The notes below the pieces were generated by a model, which worked only from the letters and a program-made list of their open reading frames with translations, was not told the origin of the DNA and did no database searches. From Bacteroidaceae bacterium (GTDB lineage Bacteria > Bacteroidota > Bacteroidia > Bacteroidales > Bacteroidaceae), in assembly GCA_017940185.1 (NCBI GenBank), contig JAGAZE010000021.1:54560-118559 (forward strand): 64,000 bases of DNA, in the 5' to 3' direction. This document shows positions 17,098-27,500 of this stretch, one piece after another. The position numbers and the translations under genes were made by a program. Numbering within the stretch: position 1 is the stretch's first letter; each line of letters opens with the position of its first letter.

Positions 17098-17129
17098 AAA
17101 TATGGTCTAAAGAAATTTAGGCCATATTT
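17098..17129 (+). terminator. Terminator after M13 peptidase gene
   Basis: A 14-bp stem (17098-17111 with 17116-17129) with one G-U pair closes on a GAAA tetraloop and runs into a T-rich tail. It is a good rho-independent terminator and lies 37 bp past the stop codon. Confidence 0.85.
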
Positions 17130-17154
17130 TTATGCTTTTACAATAGAAAAGCAA

Positions 17155-17162
17155 TACCTTTG
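17155..17162 (+). promoter_or_regulatory. Promoter -7 box of lipid A operon
   Basis: TACCTTTG fits the Bacteroidota -7 consensus. Transcription would begin near 17169, about 20 nt before the lpxD start at 17190. Confidence 0.6.
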
Positions 17163-17189
17163 CACAATATTATGTCATCATCCTTCATT

Positions 17190-18224
17190 ATGGAATTTAC
17201 AGCACAACAAATAGCCAGTATCGTAGCGGGCCGGATAGAGGGCAACGCCGATACGAGCGTGCACACCTTTGCAAAAATAGAAGAGGCCACTGAGGGTGCC
17301 ATCACCTTTCTGGCCAACCCTAAATACACCCACCACCTATACAACACCAAGGCCAGCATCGTACTGATAAACAACGATTTGAAACTTGAGCATGAGGTGC
17401 ATGCCACCCTCATCCGCGTAGACAACGCCTACGACAGCCTGGCTAAGCTACTCCAACTCTACGAGAGTATGAAAGCACCGAAGAGCGGCAGTTCGCCTAT
17501 GGCATGCATTGACAGCACTGCCATTATCGGTGAGGATGTCTACATAGGTCCCCTCGCCTACATTGGAGCAGGCGCACGCGTAGGAAAAGGCTCCAGAATA
17601 TATCCCCACGCCTACATAGGCGACAACGTGACCTTGGGCGACAACTGCATCGTGTATCCTCACGCCACTGTGTACCACGACTGCCGCATTGGGCACCGCG
17701 TCATCCTTCACGCTGGGAGCGTGATTGGTGCCGACGGCTTCGGCTTTGCACCCAACGGTGACACCTACGACAAGATACCACAGATAGGCATCGTGACAAT
17801 AGAAGACGATGTGGAGATAGGTGCCAACGCCTGCATCGACCGATCCACCATGGGCAGCACATATGTGCGCAAGGGAGTGAAGATAGACAATCTGGTGCAG
17901 ATAGCTCATAACGTGGAGGTGGGCGACAACACCGTGATGGCAGCACAGAGCGGCATAGCCGGCAGCACTAAGATAGGACGTCACTGCATGATAGGCGGAC
18001 AGGTGGGCATAGCAGGTCACTTGCACATGGACGCCTACACCACCATGGGAGCACAAGCAGGAATAACCAACTCTACAAAAAAAGAAGGCACCACCATACT
18101 TGGTGCTCCGGCCATCGATGCCAAGGCCTACATGAAGTCGTATGCCGTATATCGCCGACTGCCCGAGCTCTATGCCAAACTCAACCAACTGGAGAAAGAG
18201 TTGGCAATACTGAAAAACAAATAA
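17190..18224 (+). CDS. lpxD: UDP-3-O-acylglucosamine N-acyltransferase LpxD
   Basis: The start at 17190 ([12 protein letters not shown]) gives 344 residues, the normal LpxD size. The N-terminal uridine-binding domain ends near residue 110 ([14 protein letters not shown]), followed by many left-handed beta-helix hexapeptides ([26 protein letters not shown]) and the catalytic His in [12 protein letters not shown]. LpxD adds the N-linked hydroxyacyl chain in lipid A synthesis. Two in-frame ATGs upstream at 17160 and 17172 lie within or next to the promoter and are rejected. It is the first gene of a run with lpxC/fabZ, lpxA and miaA. Confidence 0.96.
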   Translation: MEFTAQQIASIVAGRIEGNADTSVHTFAKIEEATEGAITFLANPKYTHHLYNTKASIVLINNDLKLEHEVHATLIRVDNAYDSLAKLLQLYESMKAPKSGSSPMACIDSTAIIGEDVYIGPLAYIGAGARVGKGSRIYPHAYIGDNVTLGDNCIVYPHATVYHDCRIGHRVILHAGSVIGADGFGFAPNGDTYDKIPQIGIVTIEDDVEIGANACIDRSTMGSTYVRKGVKIDNLVQIAHNVEVGDNTVMAAQSGIAGSTKIGRHCMIGGQVGIAGHLHMDAYTTMGAQAGITNSTKKEGTTILGAPAIDAKAYMKSYAVYRRLPELYAKLNQLEKELAILKNK

Positions 18225-18249
18225 ATACGCACACACTTACTTCCCAACT

Positions 18250-19635
18250 ATGATAAAGCAAAACACACTGAAGGGCAGTTTCTCGCTCTATGGCAAAGGT
18301 TTGCACACAGGTCTGAGTCTCACCGTAACCTTCAACCCCGCACCCGAAAATACAGGCTATAAGATACAACGCATTGACATGGAAGGCCAACCCGTGATAG
18401 ATGCTGTGGCCGAAAAGGTGGTAGACACACAGCGCGGTACCGTGCTGGCACAAGGCGACGCACGTGTGTCGACAGTGGAACACGGACTGGCTGCCCTCTA
18501 CGCCATGGGCATTGACAACTGTCTCATACAGGTAAACGGTCCGGAGTTTCCCATCCTCGATGGCAGCGCTGCCATGTATGTGGAAAAGATAAAGCAGGTG
18601 GGAGTAGAAGAGCAGAACGCCCCCAAAGACTACTACATCATCCGCCGCAAGCTGGAGGTGACCGACCCCGACAGCGGGTCGACCATCACCATACTACCCG
18701 ACGACGACTTCAGCATCACGGCCATGTGCTCGTTTGAATCGAAGTTCATCAACAGCCAGTTTGCCTCCTTGGAGCACATAGAGCATTTTGAAGAGGAGAT
18801 TGCCGCCGCGCGTACCTTTGTCTTCGTACGCGACCTGGAGCCCCTGCTCAATGCCAACCTCATCAAGGGCGGCGACCTCGACAACGCCATTGTCATCTAC
18901 GAGATGCCCACCACACAGGAGCGCCTCGACAAGCTGGCCGACATGCTGGGTGCGCCCCATCAGGACGCAGAGACTCTAGGGTACATTCAACCCAAGCCGC
19001 TGGTGTGGGAAAACGAATGCACACGCCACAAGCTGCTCGACATCATCGGCGACATGGCACTCATTGGAAAACCCATCAAGGGACGCATCATCGCCACACG
19101 ACCCGGACACTCCATCAACAACAAGTTTGCCCGACTCATGCGCAAGGAGATACGCAAGCATGAGATACAAGCTCCCATCTACGACCCCAACGAGGAACCC
19201 GTGATGGACAACATACGCATACGCGAACTGCTACCCCACCGTTATCCCATGCAGTTGGTTGACAAAGTGATAGCCATAGGTCCCACCAGCATCGTAGGCG
19301 TGAAAAATATCACCAGCAACGAACCCTTCTTCACCGGACACTTCCCCCAAGAGCCCGTCATGCCTGGCGTGCTGCAGATAGAGGCCATGGCACAGTGTGG
19401 CGGACTGCTGGTGCTCAACACTGTGGAAGAACCCGAACGATGGAGCACCTATTTCATGAAAATCGATGATGTGAAGTTCCGAAAGAAGGTGATACCCGGC
19501 GACACGCTGCTCTTCCGTGTGGAACTGCTGCAACCCGTGCGCCACGGTATCAGCTCAATGAAGGGCTATATGTTTGTGGGCGACCAAGTGGTGTCGGAAG
19601 CCACCTTCACAGCACAGATAGTGAAAAACAAGTAA
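18250..19635 (+). CDS. lpxC/fabZ: Bifunctional LpxC deacetylase / FabZ dehydratase
   Basis: The 461-residue protein fuses two enzymes. Residues 1 to about 300 are LpxC: KGSFSLYGKGLHTG, the zinc-binding TVEHGLAAL, HKLLDIIGD and GHSINNKFAR. From about residue 318 it is FabZ: IRELLPHRYPMQLVDKV, then HFPQEPVMPGVLQIEAMAQ with the catalytic His and Glu. LpxC performs the committed deacetylation in lipid A synthesis; FabZ dehydrates 3-hydroxyacyl-ACP in fatty acid synthesis. Both draw on the same acyl-ACP pool. This fusion is a known Bacteroidota trait. It lies 25 bp after lpxD and 9 bp before lpxA. Confidence 0.97.
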   Translation: MIKQNTLKGSFSLYGKGLHTGLSLTVTFNPAPENTGYKIQRIDMEGQPVIDAVAEKVVDTQRGTVLAQGDARVSTVEHGLAALYAMGIDNCLIQVNGPEFPILDGSAAMYVEKIKQVGVEEQNAPKDYYIIRRKLEVTDPDSGSTITILPDDDFSITAMCSFESKFINSQFASLEHIEHFEEEIAAARTFVFVRDLEPLLNANLIKGGDLDNAIVIYEMPTTQERLDKLADMLGAPHQDAETLGYIQPKPLVWENECTRHKLLDIIGDMALIGKPIKGRIIATRPGHSINNKFARLMRKEIRKHEIQAPIYDPNEEPVMDNIRIRELLPHRYPMQLVDKVIAIGPTSIVGVKNITSNEPFFTGHFPQEPVMPGVLQIEAMAQCGGLLVLNTVEEPERWSTYFMKIDDVKFRKKVIPGDTLLFRVELLQPVRHGISSMKGYMFVGDQVVSEATFTAQIVKNK

Positions 19636-19644
19636 ACACCATAC

Positions 19645-20418
19645 ATGAACCAGATCAGTCCCCTCGCCTATGTGCACCCCGAGGCACAACTCGGCGACAA
19701 CAACATCATCGGCCCCTTCTGCTTCATCGACCGCAACACCGTGCTCGGCGACGGCAACATGCTGCAGAACAGTGTCACTATCAACTATGGTGCACGCATA
19801 GGCAACAACAATGAGATAATGCCAGGAGCCAGTCTGTCCACCAAGCCACAGGACCTGAAGTTTCGCGGCGAAGAATCGGTGTGCATCATCGGCGACAACA
19901 ACTCCATACGCGAAAATGTGACCATCTCACGCGGCACCGCATCGAAAGGCAAGACTGTCGTGGGAAACAACAACCTGCTGATGGAAAACATGCACATAGC
20001 CCACGACTGCGTGATAGGCAATGACTGCATCATAGGCAACTCCACGAAACTTGCAGGCGAGGTCATCGTTGACGACAAGGCCATCATCAGTGCCACCGTG
20101 CTGGTGCATCAGTTCTGCCGAGTGGGCAGCTACGTGATGGTGCAAGGCGGATCGCGCACCTCAATGGATATTCCACCTTATATCATAGCAGGAAAAGAGC
20201 CCATACGCTACGCCGGCATCAACACTATCGGCCTGCGCCGAAGAGGATTCAGCAACGAACTCATTGAACTGATACACAACGCCTACCGCACACTGTACAA
20301 CTATAACGGCACACGCGCCGAAGCCATAGAAGAAATAAGGCGCACACTCACCATCACGCCCGAGATAGAATATATCATCGGCTTTGTGGAGTCGTCGCAG
20401 CGAGGCATCATCAAGTAA
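19645..20418 (+). CDS. lpxA: UDP-N-acetylglucosamine O-acyltransferase LpxA
   Basis: The 257-residue protein opens with SPLAYVHPEAQLGDNNIIGPFCFID and continues in hexapeptide repeats forming a left-handed beta helix; the catalytic His sits in MENMHIAHDCVIGN. The C-terminal helical part (INTIGLRRRGFSNELIELIHNAYRTLY) is typical of LpxA rather than LpxD. It catalyses the first acylation of UDP-GlcNAc in lipid A synthesis. The gene is 9 bp after lpxC/fabZ and 2 bp before miaA, as in many Bacteroidota. Confidence 0.97.
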   Translation: MNQISPLAYVHPEAQLGDNNIIGPFCFIDRNTVLGDGNMLQNSVTINYGARIGNNNEIMPGASLSTKPQDLKFRGEESVCIIGDNNSIRENVTISRGTASKGKTVVGNNNLLMENMHIAHDCVIGNDCIIGNSTKLAGEVIVDDKAIISATVLVHQFCRVGSYVMVQGGSRTSMDIPPYIIAGKEPIRYAGINTIGLRRRGFSNELIELIHNAYRTLYNYNGTRAEAIEEIRRTLTITPEIEYIIGFVESSQRGIIK

Positions 20419-20420
20419 AC

Positions 20421-21350
20421 ATGTCCATCCCCCACAGTATGGACAACACCCTGATAGTACTCCTCGGCCCCACCGGCGTCGGCAAGACACAGTGCAGTCT
20501 GCGTCTTGCCGACGCTCTGCATGTGTCAGTGATCAATGCCGACTCGCGACAAATCTATGCCGAGATACCCATCGGCACGGCAGCACCTACGCCCGAAGAG
20601 TTGGCACACACGCATCACTACTTCGTGGGGACACACCACATAGGCGACTACTACAGTGCCTCGTGCTACGAACACGATGTGATGCAGCTGCTGCCACAAC
20701 TCTTCAGTAAGAGCAAGTGGGCACTGCTCAGCGGGGGAAGCATGCTCTACATCGACGCCGTGTGCCACGGCATCGACGACATACCCACCATTCGCGATGA
20801 TGTGCGCACACTGATGAAGCAACGGCTGGCAGACGAAGGACTCGATGCACTGGTGGCAGAACTGCAGCACCTTGACCCCGATCACTGGGCCATCGTAGAC
20901 CGCAGCAACCCACGACGCGTACTCCACGCACTGGAGATATGCCACCAGACAGGGCACACCTATACCTCCTTCCGCACCAACACACGCCGACAACGACCCT
21001 TCCACATCGTGAAGATAGGACTCACCCTGCCGCGCGAACAACTCTATGAGCGAATCAACCGACGCGTAGACAAGATGGTGGCACAGGGACTCATTGAAGA
21101 GGCACGACGCATGTACCCCCTGCGAGCAGAAAATGCACTCAATACCGTAGGATACAAGGAGCTCTTCGCCCACTTCGACGGACAATGGACACTCGACGAA
21201 GCCATAGAACGCATCAAGGGCAACACACGACGCTACTGCCGTAAACAGCTCACATGGTTTAAACGCGACGAGAGCATCGCATGGTTTGCACCCACCGACA
21301 CCGACGCCATACTTCACCATGTATACAACTCACAGCATGCAGACGCTTGA
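20421..21350 (+). CDS. miaA: tRNA dimethylallyltransferase MiaA
   Basis: The 309-residue protein has the P-loop LLGPTGVGKTQ near the start, the substrate-binding INADSRQIYAEIPIGTAAPTPEE, and VDRSNPRRVLHALEI, all diagnostic for MiaA. It adds dimethylallyl to A37 of tRNAs reading codons that begin with U. The ATG at 20421 is only 2 bp after the lpxA stop; an in-frame ATG at 20439 (MDNTL) is an alternative start. The 3' end overlaps the U32 gene by 14 bp. Confidence 0.96.
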   Translation: MSIPHSMDNTLIVLLGPTGVGKTQCSLRLADALHVSVINADSRQIYAEIPIGTAAPTPEELAHTHHYFVGTHHIGDYYSASCYEHDVMQLLPQLFSKSKWALLSGGSMLYIDAVCHGIDDIPTIRDDVRTLMKQRLADEGLDALVAELQHLDPDHWAIVDRSNPRRVLHALEICHQTGHTYTSFRTNTRRQRPFHIVKIGLTLPREQLYERINRRVDKMVAQGLIEEARRMYPLRAENALNTVGYKELFAHFDGQWTLDEAIERIKGNTRRYCRKQLTWFKRDESIAWFAPTDTDAILHHVYNSQHADA

Positions 21351-23169
21351 ACTACTCGCGCCCGCCCGTGACTTGCTCACAGGGCAGACCGCCATCGACA
21401 ATGGTGCCGATGCCGTTTATATCGGCGCACCACTGTTTGGCGCACGCGCAGCAGCAGGCAACACGCTTGATGACATTGCCACACTGTGCCAACATGCACA
21501 CCAATATCATGCGCGCGTATACATCACGGTCAACACCATGCTGCGCGACGACGAACTGCCACAGGCCGCAGATCTCATCCATCAGCTCTACGAGCGCGAT
21601 GTTGATGCCATACTCGTGCAAGACCTTCGTCTGCTGCGACAGCCCCTGCCCCCTATCGCCCTCCACGCCTCTACACAATGCGACAACCGCACCGCCGACG
21701 ATGTGATGCGCCTATACCACTGCGGCATACGCCGTGTAGTGCTGGCGCGCGAGCTGTCGCTGCAACAGATAGCCGACATACGGCGTGCCGTGCCAGCCGA
21801 CATGGAACTGGAAGCCTTCGTGCACGGCGCACTGTGCGTGAGCTACAGCGGCCGATGCTATGCATCTGAGCACTGCTTCGGACGCAGCGCCAACCGCGGA
21901 GCGTGTGCACAGTTCTGCCGCCTGCGCTTCACACTCGCCGACGCGCAGGGCAACGTCATCGGGCCCGAGGCCCACTATCTGTCGCTCAAAGACATGTGCC
22001 GCCTGCACGACCTGCAAGCTCTGGCAGAGGCGGGCGTGGTGTCGTTTAAGATTGAAGGCCGACTGAAAGATGCCACCTATGTGGCCAACGTCACAGCAGC
22101 CTATCATCAGGCGCTGTGCCGACTGGTGAGCCAAGCACCACATCGCTACCGACGCTCTTCGTTGGGACACGTCGACCACGGCTTCACCCCCGATGTGGAA
22201 CGCACCTTCAACCGCGGCTATACTGACTACTTCCTGTATGGCAAACGCACTGCAGACATGTGGTCGCCACGCACGCCGAAGGCCATAGGACAAGCGGTGG
22301 CAACAGTCAGGCGCGTGGGAAAAGGATGGATAGAAGTGAACGCACGAGAAGGCATCAGCTTCAGCAACGGAGACGGACTGTGTTACTTCCTCGACGATGG
22401 CACGTTGCAAGGCTTTCGGGTGAACAATGCTACAGGGTATCGGCTGATACCTTTCCGCATGGACGACACCTTGCGTGTGGGCACAGAGCTCTACCGCACA
22501 CAGGACGCCGCCTTCGAACAAAGCGTTGAAAAGTCAAAGAGCAAACGCGCCCTACCCATTAACATCGCTATAGCGCCCAACGACAACGGATATCGGCTCA
22601 CAGCCACTGTGGAGCAGCCGGCAGAACCAACAGCAGTTAGCATCGACTACTCCTTCACGCATCAGCAGGCACAACGCCCACAAACCGACAACATGCAACG
22701 GCAACTGTCGAAATGGGGCAACACCATCTATCGCTGCAAACAGGTGAACATCGCACCGGCTATGGCCGACCACTTCCTGCCTTCCAGCACTCTGTCAGAC
22801 ATGCGACGACAGTTGGCGGACGAACTCGACAACCTTCTGGCAGCACAAGCAGCACGCTATCGGCAAGAAAGCCATGACTGTGAGACATGGAAGGAAGCAG
22901 ATGCCGAGGCTCTCGCTGAAAGCATCCGCCGCATGCCACGCTCCTACGACGAAGCTCCACCCACCACACCGCTCATGGAGTGCCGTTTCTGCCTGCGCCA
23001 GGCTCTCGGAGGCTGCCGACGTCATCCGCTGACAGCGCAGGCAATGCCACCCATAGCCACACGCATCACACCAGGCACGGCACCGCTGACCCTGCAGCTG
23101 CCCAACGGACGACACTTCGGCGTACACTTCGATTGCCAAAAGTGCCAAATGTATATCACCAACAAATAA
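21337..23169 (+). CDS. Peptidase U32 family protein (RNA hydroxylation type)
   Basis: With the start at 21337 (MQTLELLAPARDL) the protein has 610 residues. It shows the U32 signatures: ELLAPARDLLTGQTAIDNGADAVYIG, ITVNTMLRDDE, and the Cys-bearing FVHGALCVSYSGRCYASEHCFGR followed by NRGACAQFCR. Although called peptidases, characterised bacterial members such as TrhP and RlhA are needed for hydroxylation of tRNA or 23S rRNA, using prephenate and iron-sulfur chemistry. The overlap with miaA, another tRNA modification gene, supports an RNA role. An ATG at 21319 is a second possible start. C-terminal cysteines (CRFC, CQKC) may bind metal. Confidence 0.88.
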   Translation: MQTLELLAPARDLLTGQTAIDNGADAVYIGAPLFGARAAAGNTLDDIATLCQHAHQYHARVYITVNTMLRDDELPQAADLIHQLYERDVDAILVQDLRLLRQPLPPIALHASTQCDNRTADDVMRLYHCGIRRVVLARELSLQQIADIRRAVPADMELEAFVHGALCVSYSGRCYASEHCFGRSANRGACAQFCRLRFTLADAQGNVIGPEAHYLSLKDMCRLHDLQALAEAGVVSFKIEGRLKDATYVANVTAAYHQALCRLVSQAPHRYRRSSLGHVDHGFTPDVERTFNRGYTDYFLYGKRTADMWSPRTPKAIGQAVATVRRVGKGWIEVNAREGISFSNGDGLCYFLDDGTLQGFRVNNATGYRLIPFRMDDTLRVGTELYRTQDAAFEQSVEKSKSKRALPINIAIAPNDNGYRLTATVEQPAEPTAVSIDYSFTHQQAQRPQTDNMQRQLSKWGNTIYRCKQVNIAPAMADHFLPSSTLSDMRRQLADELDNLLAAQAARYRQESHDCETWKEADAEALAESIRRMPRSYDEAPPTTPLMECRFCLRQALGGCRRHPLTAQAMPPIATRITPGTAPLTLQLPNGRHFGVHFDCQKCQMYITNK

Positions 23170-23220
23170 TAACTCAACAGCTGATGGTGGAAGAACACGA
23201 TGGAAGAAAGATAATGCTCT

Positions 23221-24216
23221 ATGTACAATACCCGAATCTTTGTCCTGCTTAGCACTTTGACAATAGTGCTGTTGGCCTCGTGTCACCATGGTTCGCACAC
23301 AGCCTACTACGCCAGTCCTTCCGACACGCTGGCAGCTGACGACAGCACCGACTGGCTGCCAGGACGCCACTACGACCGCAACTACAACTTCATAGTGCAG
23401 ACAGACACGTTGTGGCTCTCTCCGCAGACCCCCGAAGAGGTGCTCGCCGACGTGCCCACCGACACCATGCCCGTGGAGCGCAACAGCATCGTAGCAGTGG
23501 TCGACTACCGTGTGATAGCCGCCGACAGTACCGACAGTGTGTGGCTACAGGTGGCATGCAGCAGCGAGCTCAAGGGATGGACACACGAGAGCACACTGCT
23601 GAAGCAAGTGTCGCCCGACGACCCTATCTCCCAATTTATTGACTTCTTCTCCGATACCCACCGCCTGATCGTACTCCTCCTGCTACTGGTCATCATGGCA
23701 GCCTATGTGTTGCGCATCAGCTCACGCGGCGAAGCCTTTCTCGTTCATTTCAAGGACATCAACACCTTCTATCCCACCCTGCTCACTCTCCTCGTCGCCA
23801 CGGCAGCTGTGGTGTATGCCACCATCCAGCACTTCACACCCGACATATGGCAACACTACTACTACCACCCTTCCCTCAATCCCTTCACACAGCCGCCTCT
23901 CCTAGCACTATTCCTGGCACTGTTTTGGCTAATGGTGATCACCACGCTAGCCGCCATCGACGACGTGTTGCGCCTGCTCGTACCCTCGACCGCCGTGCTC
24001 TACCTGCTCGGTCTGCTGGTAGTGTGCGGCATTGTCTACGTGGTGTTCAGCCTCACCACACTCATCCTGATAGGCTATCCGCTACTTGTGGGCTATGCTA
24101 CGTTTGCCCTGCGCCGCTACTTCCTGCACAACCGCACACACTACATCTGCGGACACTGCGGACAACGCCTTAAGCAAAAAGGACGCTGCCCGCACTGCAA
24201 TGCCATCAACGAATAG
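23221..24216 (+). CDS. Membrane lipoprotein with C-terminal zinc ribbon
   Basis: The 331-residue protein begins with a lipoprotein-type signal (LTIVLLASC followed by HHGSH), has an exported region of about 120 residues including a WTHESTLLK stretch that resembles an SH3-like fold, then about five membrane spans from residue 140 onward, and ends in a cytosolic zinc ribbon with two CxxC pairs (CGHCGQRLKQKGRCPHC). Proteins with this build occur in Bacteroidota but have no assigned function that I know. It follows the U32 gene by 51 bp, with a GGAAGAAAG stretch near the start codon. Confidence 0.75.
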   Translation: MYNTRIFVLLSTLTIVLLASCHHGSHTAYYASPSDTLAADDSTDWLPGRHYDRNYNFIVQTDTLWLSPQTPEEVLADVPTDTMPVERNSIVAVVDYRVIAADSTDSVWLQVACSSELKGWTHESTLLKQVSPDDPISQFIDFFSDTHRLIVLLLLLVIMAAYVLRISSRGEAFLVHFKDINTFYPTLLTLLVATAAVVYATIQHFTPDIWQHYYYHPSLNPFTQPPLLALFLALFWLMVITTLAAIDDVLRLLVPSTAVLYLLGLLVVCGIVYVVFSLTTLILIGYPLLVGYATFALRRYFLHNRTHYICGHCGQRLKQKGRCPHCNAINE

Positions 24217-24284
24217 CAGCGCTGGTAGAAAACCTGCCGTAAACAATAATAAAAGGGAGAGAGAGAAAAAAACTTCGCAAAAAG

Positions 24285-24315
24285 TTTGGTGTTGTAAAAA
24301 ATAGCCATACCTTTG
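24285..24315 (+). promoter_or_regulatory. Promoter of tRNA-Asp
   Basis: TTTG (24285-24288) and TACCTTTG (24308-24315) are spaced by 19 nt, a close fit to the Bacteroidota -33/-7 promoter, ending 19 bp before the tRNA. Confidence 0.75.
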
Positions 24316-24334
24316 CATCCGCTATTCAGCAGAA

Positions 24335-24409
24335 GGTGCGTTAGTTCAGCCTGGTTAGAATGCCTGCCTGTCACGCAGGAGGTCACGGGTTCGAGTCCCG
24401 TACGCACCG
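24335..24409 (+). tRNA. tRNA-Asp (anticodon GTC)
   Basis: The sequence folds as a cloverleaf: acceptor stem GGTGCGT with ACGCACC, D-arm with GTTCAGCCTGGTTAGAA, anticodon stem CCTGC/GCAGG around a loop with GTC, and T-arm ACGGGTTCGAGTCCCGT. The discriminator is G, as expected for tRNA-Asp. The 3' CCA is not encoded (CGC follows), so it must be added by tRNA nucleotidyltransferase. Confidence 0.96.
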
Positions 24410-24410
24410 C

Positions 24411-24450
24411 AAGAGAGCCTCCCTTCACGGGTGGCTCTCTTTGCTTTTTA
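24411..24450 (+). terminator. Terminator of tRNA-Asp
   Basis: An AAGAGAGCC arm pairs with GGCTCTCTT, with an inner CCC/GGG extension, and is followed by a T-rich tail. It starts directly after the tRNA. Confidence 0.85.
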
Positions 24451-24541
24451 TGCCATAATTGTACGGTGGAACGTCCCCACCAGGATGAAAAACTTAATAT
24501 TTGAGTTTGCTTACACCCTGTCAAAAAAGTCGGATGCCCCT

Positions 24542-27500
24542 TTATTTTACGAGTATCTTCTTTCCATTTACGATGTAGATGCCTTTGTGTAACTGCTGTT
24601 TGGTTACGCGTTGTCCTGTGATAGTGTAGTAGTATGAATTTGCTGGATTCTGTGTTGTAGTGATTTTGTCTTCCACTGTTGTGGTAGTATTGTCGTCGTC
24701 GATAATGATTTTGAAGGCTTTAGCGTCAGCGATGTCGTTAGCTGTAAGCATAGCCCTGTATGGCGGAACCCTTTCTCCTTTGTAGTAGAAGAATCCGAGC
24801 GTTCCGCTGCTGTTGTGTCCGAGTGTGAGAATATTTCCCCTTTCGGCATCTTCCTGATAAACGGGTAGTCCGTCGCGGTTGGAGCCGATAAGTAGGTTTT
24901 TCCACATGGGAAAAGGTTCGGGATGGTCGTTGCTGGGGAATAGTTTGTAAAGTCCTTGATTATCGGCAAAAAGGATTACGGGTGTCAGTTGCGGCACCTT
25001 GCATGTCGGGGTTTCTGTGCTGTCGGTCAGTCGAGTGAGGTGTGCCACGCCTTGTTCTTCGTCGGTTGTCGTTACGATGTATGGTATGACGCTTTGGGGC
25101 AATTCTATATCGAATCCGATGTATAGTGTTGCAGCTTTTGCATCTGAGATATTTAGCGGATAGTATCGCCGTATGCGATTGTCCTCAGCAAATTCCTCCC
25201 AGGATTCGTCATCGAGATAGCTGTCGAGTAGCGTCTGGTCGTAGGTAGCATCGTTGACATAGACAAGTGGCAGGTTTCCGTCGAGCGTTGCGATACCGTT
25301 TTCGTGCAGGTAGATGACGTCGTAGTAGTTGGGTGCGTTGATGAAGATGGTGTCGCAGTTGTTGAGGCGGTAGAGCGCTTCAGGCATGATTTCGCTGATG
25401 TCGCCGTTGAGAGTTGCCGCTCCGTTGCGTCCGTTGGGATATGCGATCAGTCTGTTATCGTTGTCGAGCAGGATACCGTCTCGCGACTTGAATCGGCTGT
25501 TGAACTTGTCGACGTAGATATTTTCGACTGCGGATTGGTAGAAAGGATGTTGTATCACTGTGTCGACCTTTGCGGGTAGCGTTACCTCCTTGAGTGATGT
25601 GCATCCTTGGAATGCGTTGCTGTGTATTGCGGTGAGGGCAAAGGGCAGGGAGATGCTCTGCAGTGCTGTCATTCCGTTGAGTTGCGATGTGAGTGCGGTG
25701 ACGGCTTTGAAGTATCGGAACTCGGGGAAATGCTGTATGGTTCTGTTGTTTCGGAAGGCGTTAAGTGTTTCTTCGTTAGTGACTGATGCCACTTCGGCGA
25801 GGGTAATGACATGGTCGTGGTTTCTGTCGAATGCGTAGCATGCGTATCGAGCATTTTCGTCAACGAATGCTATTCCCTTTTCTACGGTGCCCATGTTTGG
25901 CGAAATTCCTACGATATGAACGTCGTTTCCATCGTCGGATGTGGCCGCGAGGAAGTGTTGGTAATCGAGCAGTTCATCAACACTTGCAGCCCTCATTGGT
26001 GTGATAACTCCCATGTCGGGATCGACTTCAAAGTAGATGTTGTCGTTGGCTGGTCGATACAGTGTCCAGTTGAGATTGCCGGGATTGAAGGTAGTCATTG
26101 CATTCATTCGCAGCAGATAGTCGTTTTCTGGCGGTGTGAAGGGTAGTGAGAGCATTTTTCCGATAGAAGTAGCTGCGAAGGTTTTGAGCATGGGATAGTA
26201 TTCCTCTTCAATCTGCCAGCGTGTTGATTGTTGGAAATGCTGGTTGAGTTGTGGAATATCTTCGTCGTTGAATGTTGTTTTGAACGAGAATCGATATCCT
26301 CTCGGATAGTGGCAATCGATGAGACAGTCGCTATCGTCGAGCATTTGATTTTGCTCTTTGTGGAGATTGCCGTTGGCATCTGCCCATTGTCCGTAGAGAA
26401 AGATCGGTGCAAGTGCGAGGCAGTGTGTCACCTTGCCATAGTTGACGTTAGGTATTCTGCTGACAAAGGCCCCTGCTACCGATGCATGATTAAAGATGCT
26501 GACAGCTGCAACACAATCTTCGATGTTAGCGTTGGTGGCGTCGTTGGTGGTTCCTACTCTTCCGCACAGCCCGCCAATATATACGGGTCGTCCGATAAAG
26601 CCGTCGTAGATGCGTGGTGGTAGCACTTGCATGCCATTAATGGCCCCTTGTGCGATACAGTTTCGTATTGTTCCGTTGCATGTTCCAGCTATGACACCTA
26701 TAGCAGTGTTTTGCCCCTGACATGTTGATGAGTTCCCTGGCAGTTGCGCCTGTATGAGCGCATCGGTGACAGCGAGATTTTCAACTGTGGCATTGGCGTT
26801 GACACTGCCAAAGAGCCCATAGTTGCAATTGCTGTCGTCTTGCCATACGTAGGCATAGAGTCCTCTGACGCAGTGTCCTGTGCCGTCGTAGTGCGCATTC
26901 CATTGCGTGTTTTTAAACCATAGCGTGCCTGCGGCAGGCGGCTCGAACATTGCCTCTACCTTGAGAAACTGCGGATTGAGCAACGAGTTGTTGAGCCATA
27001 AGTCGCAAATTTGCCGATAGAAGCATCCTGGCTGATTGTTGTTGACGGCATATGCGAGTTGTTGAGGATTTCTGATGATAAATGGATTGTGTTCAGTACC
27101 GTCACCCGTTTGGAATGTCGTTGCTATTGTACCGTCCCATGGTTTTCCGAGCGACGTGATATCGAAGTGGAAGGGTCGCTCGAATGTTGCTGCTGAGAGG
27201 GTGATGTTGAAGTCCCCTTGTTTGACTGCGGTGGCGCTGAGCCCGTTGACCTTTATGCATTCGGCATCTTTTGGAATAGCGACGGTGTTGAGTGTTCGCA
27301 CTTCCTTGTCTTCATACTCTTGTGTCAGCGCATTGAACTCGCGTTGGTTGATGCTGCCCGTAACTTGCCGTGCCGATGCTGTTGACACGAAGTCGAAGGC
27401 ATAGTCGCCCTCGGTGATGTTGACGGTGAGCGATGCGAGCCATGCTGCTGTGGTGTATAGTGTTGGTCGCACGGTGCCGTCGTCGGTAGAGGTATCTTTC

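Noticed and set aside
24451-24541. Attachment site or integrated element next to tRNA-Asp
   Set aside because: No repeat of the tRNA 3' end was seen in the following sequence and no integrase is present in the window.
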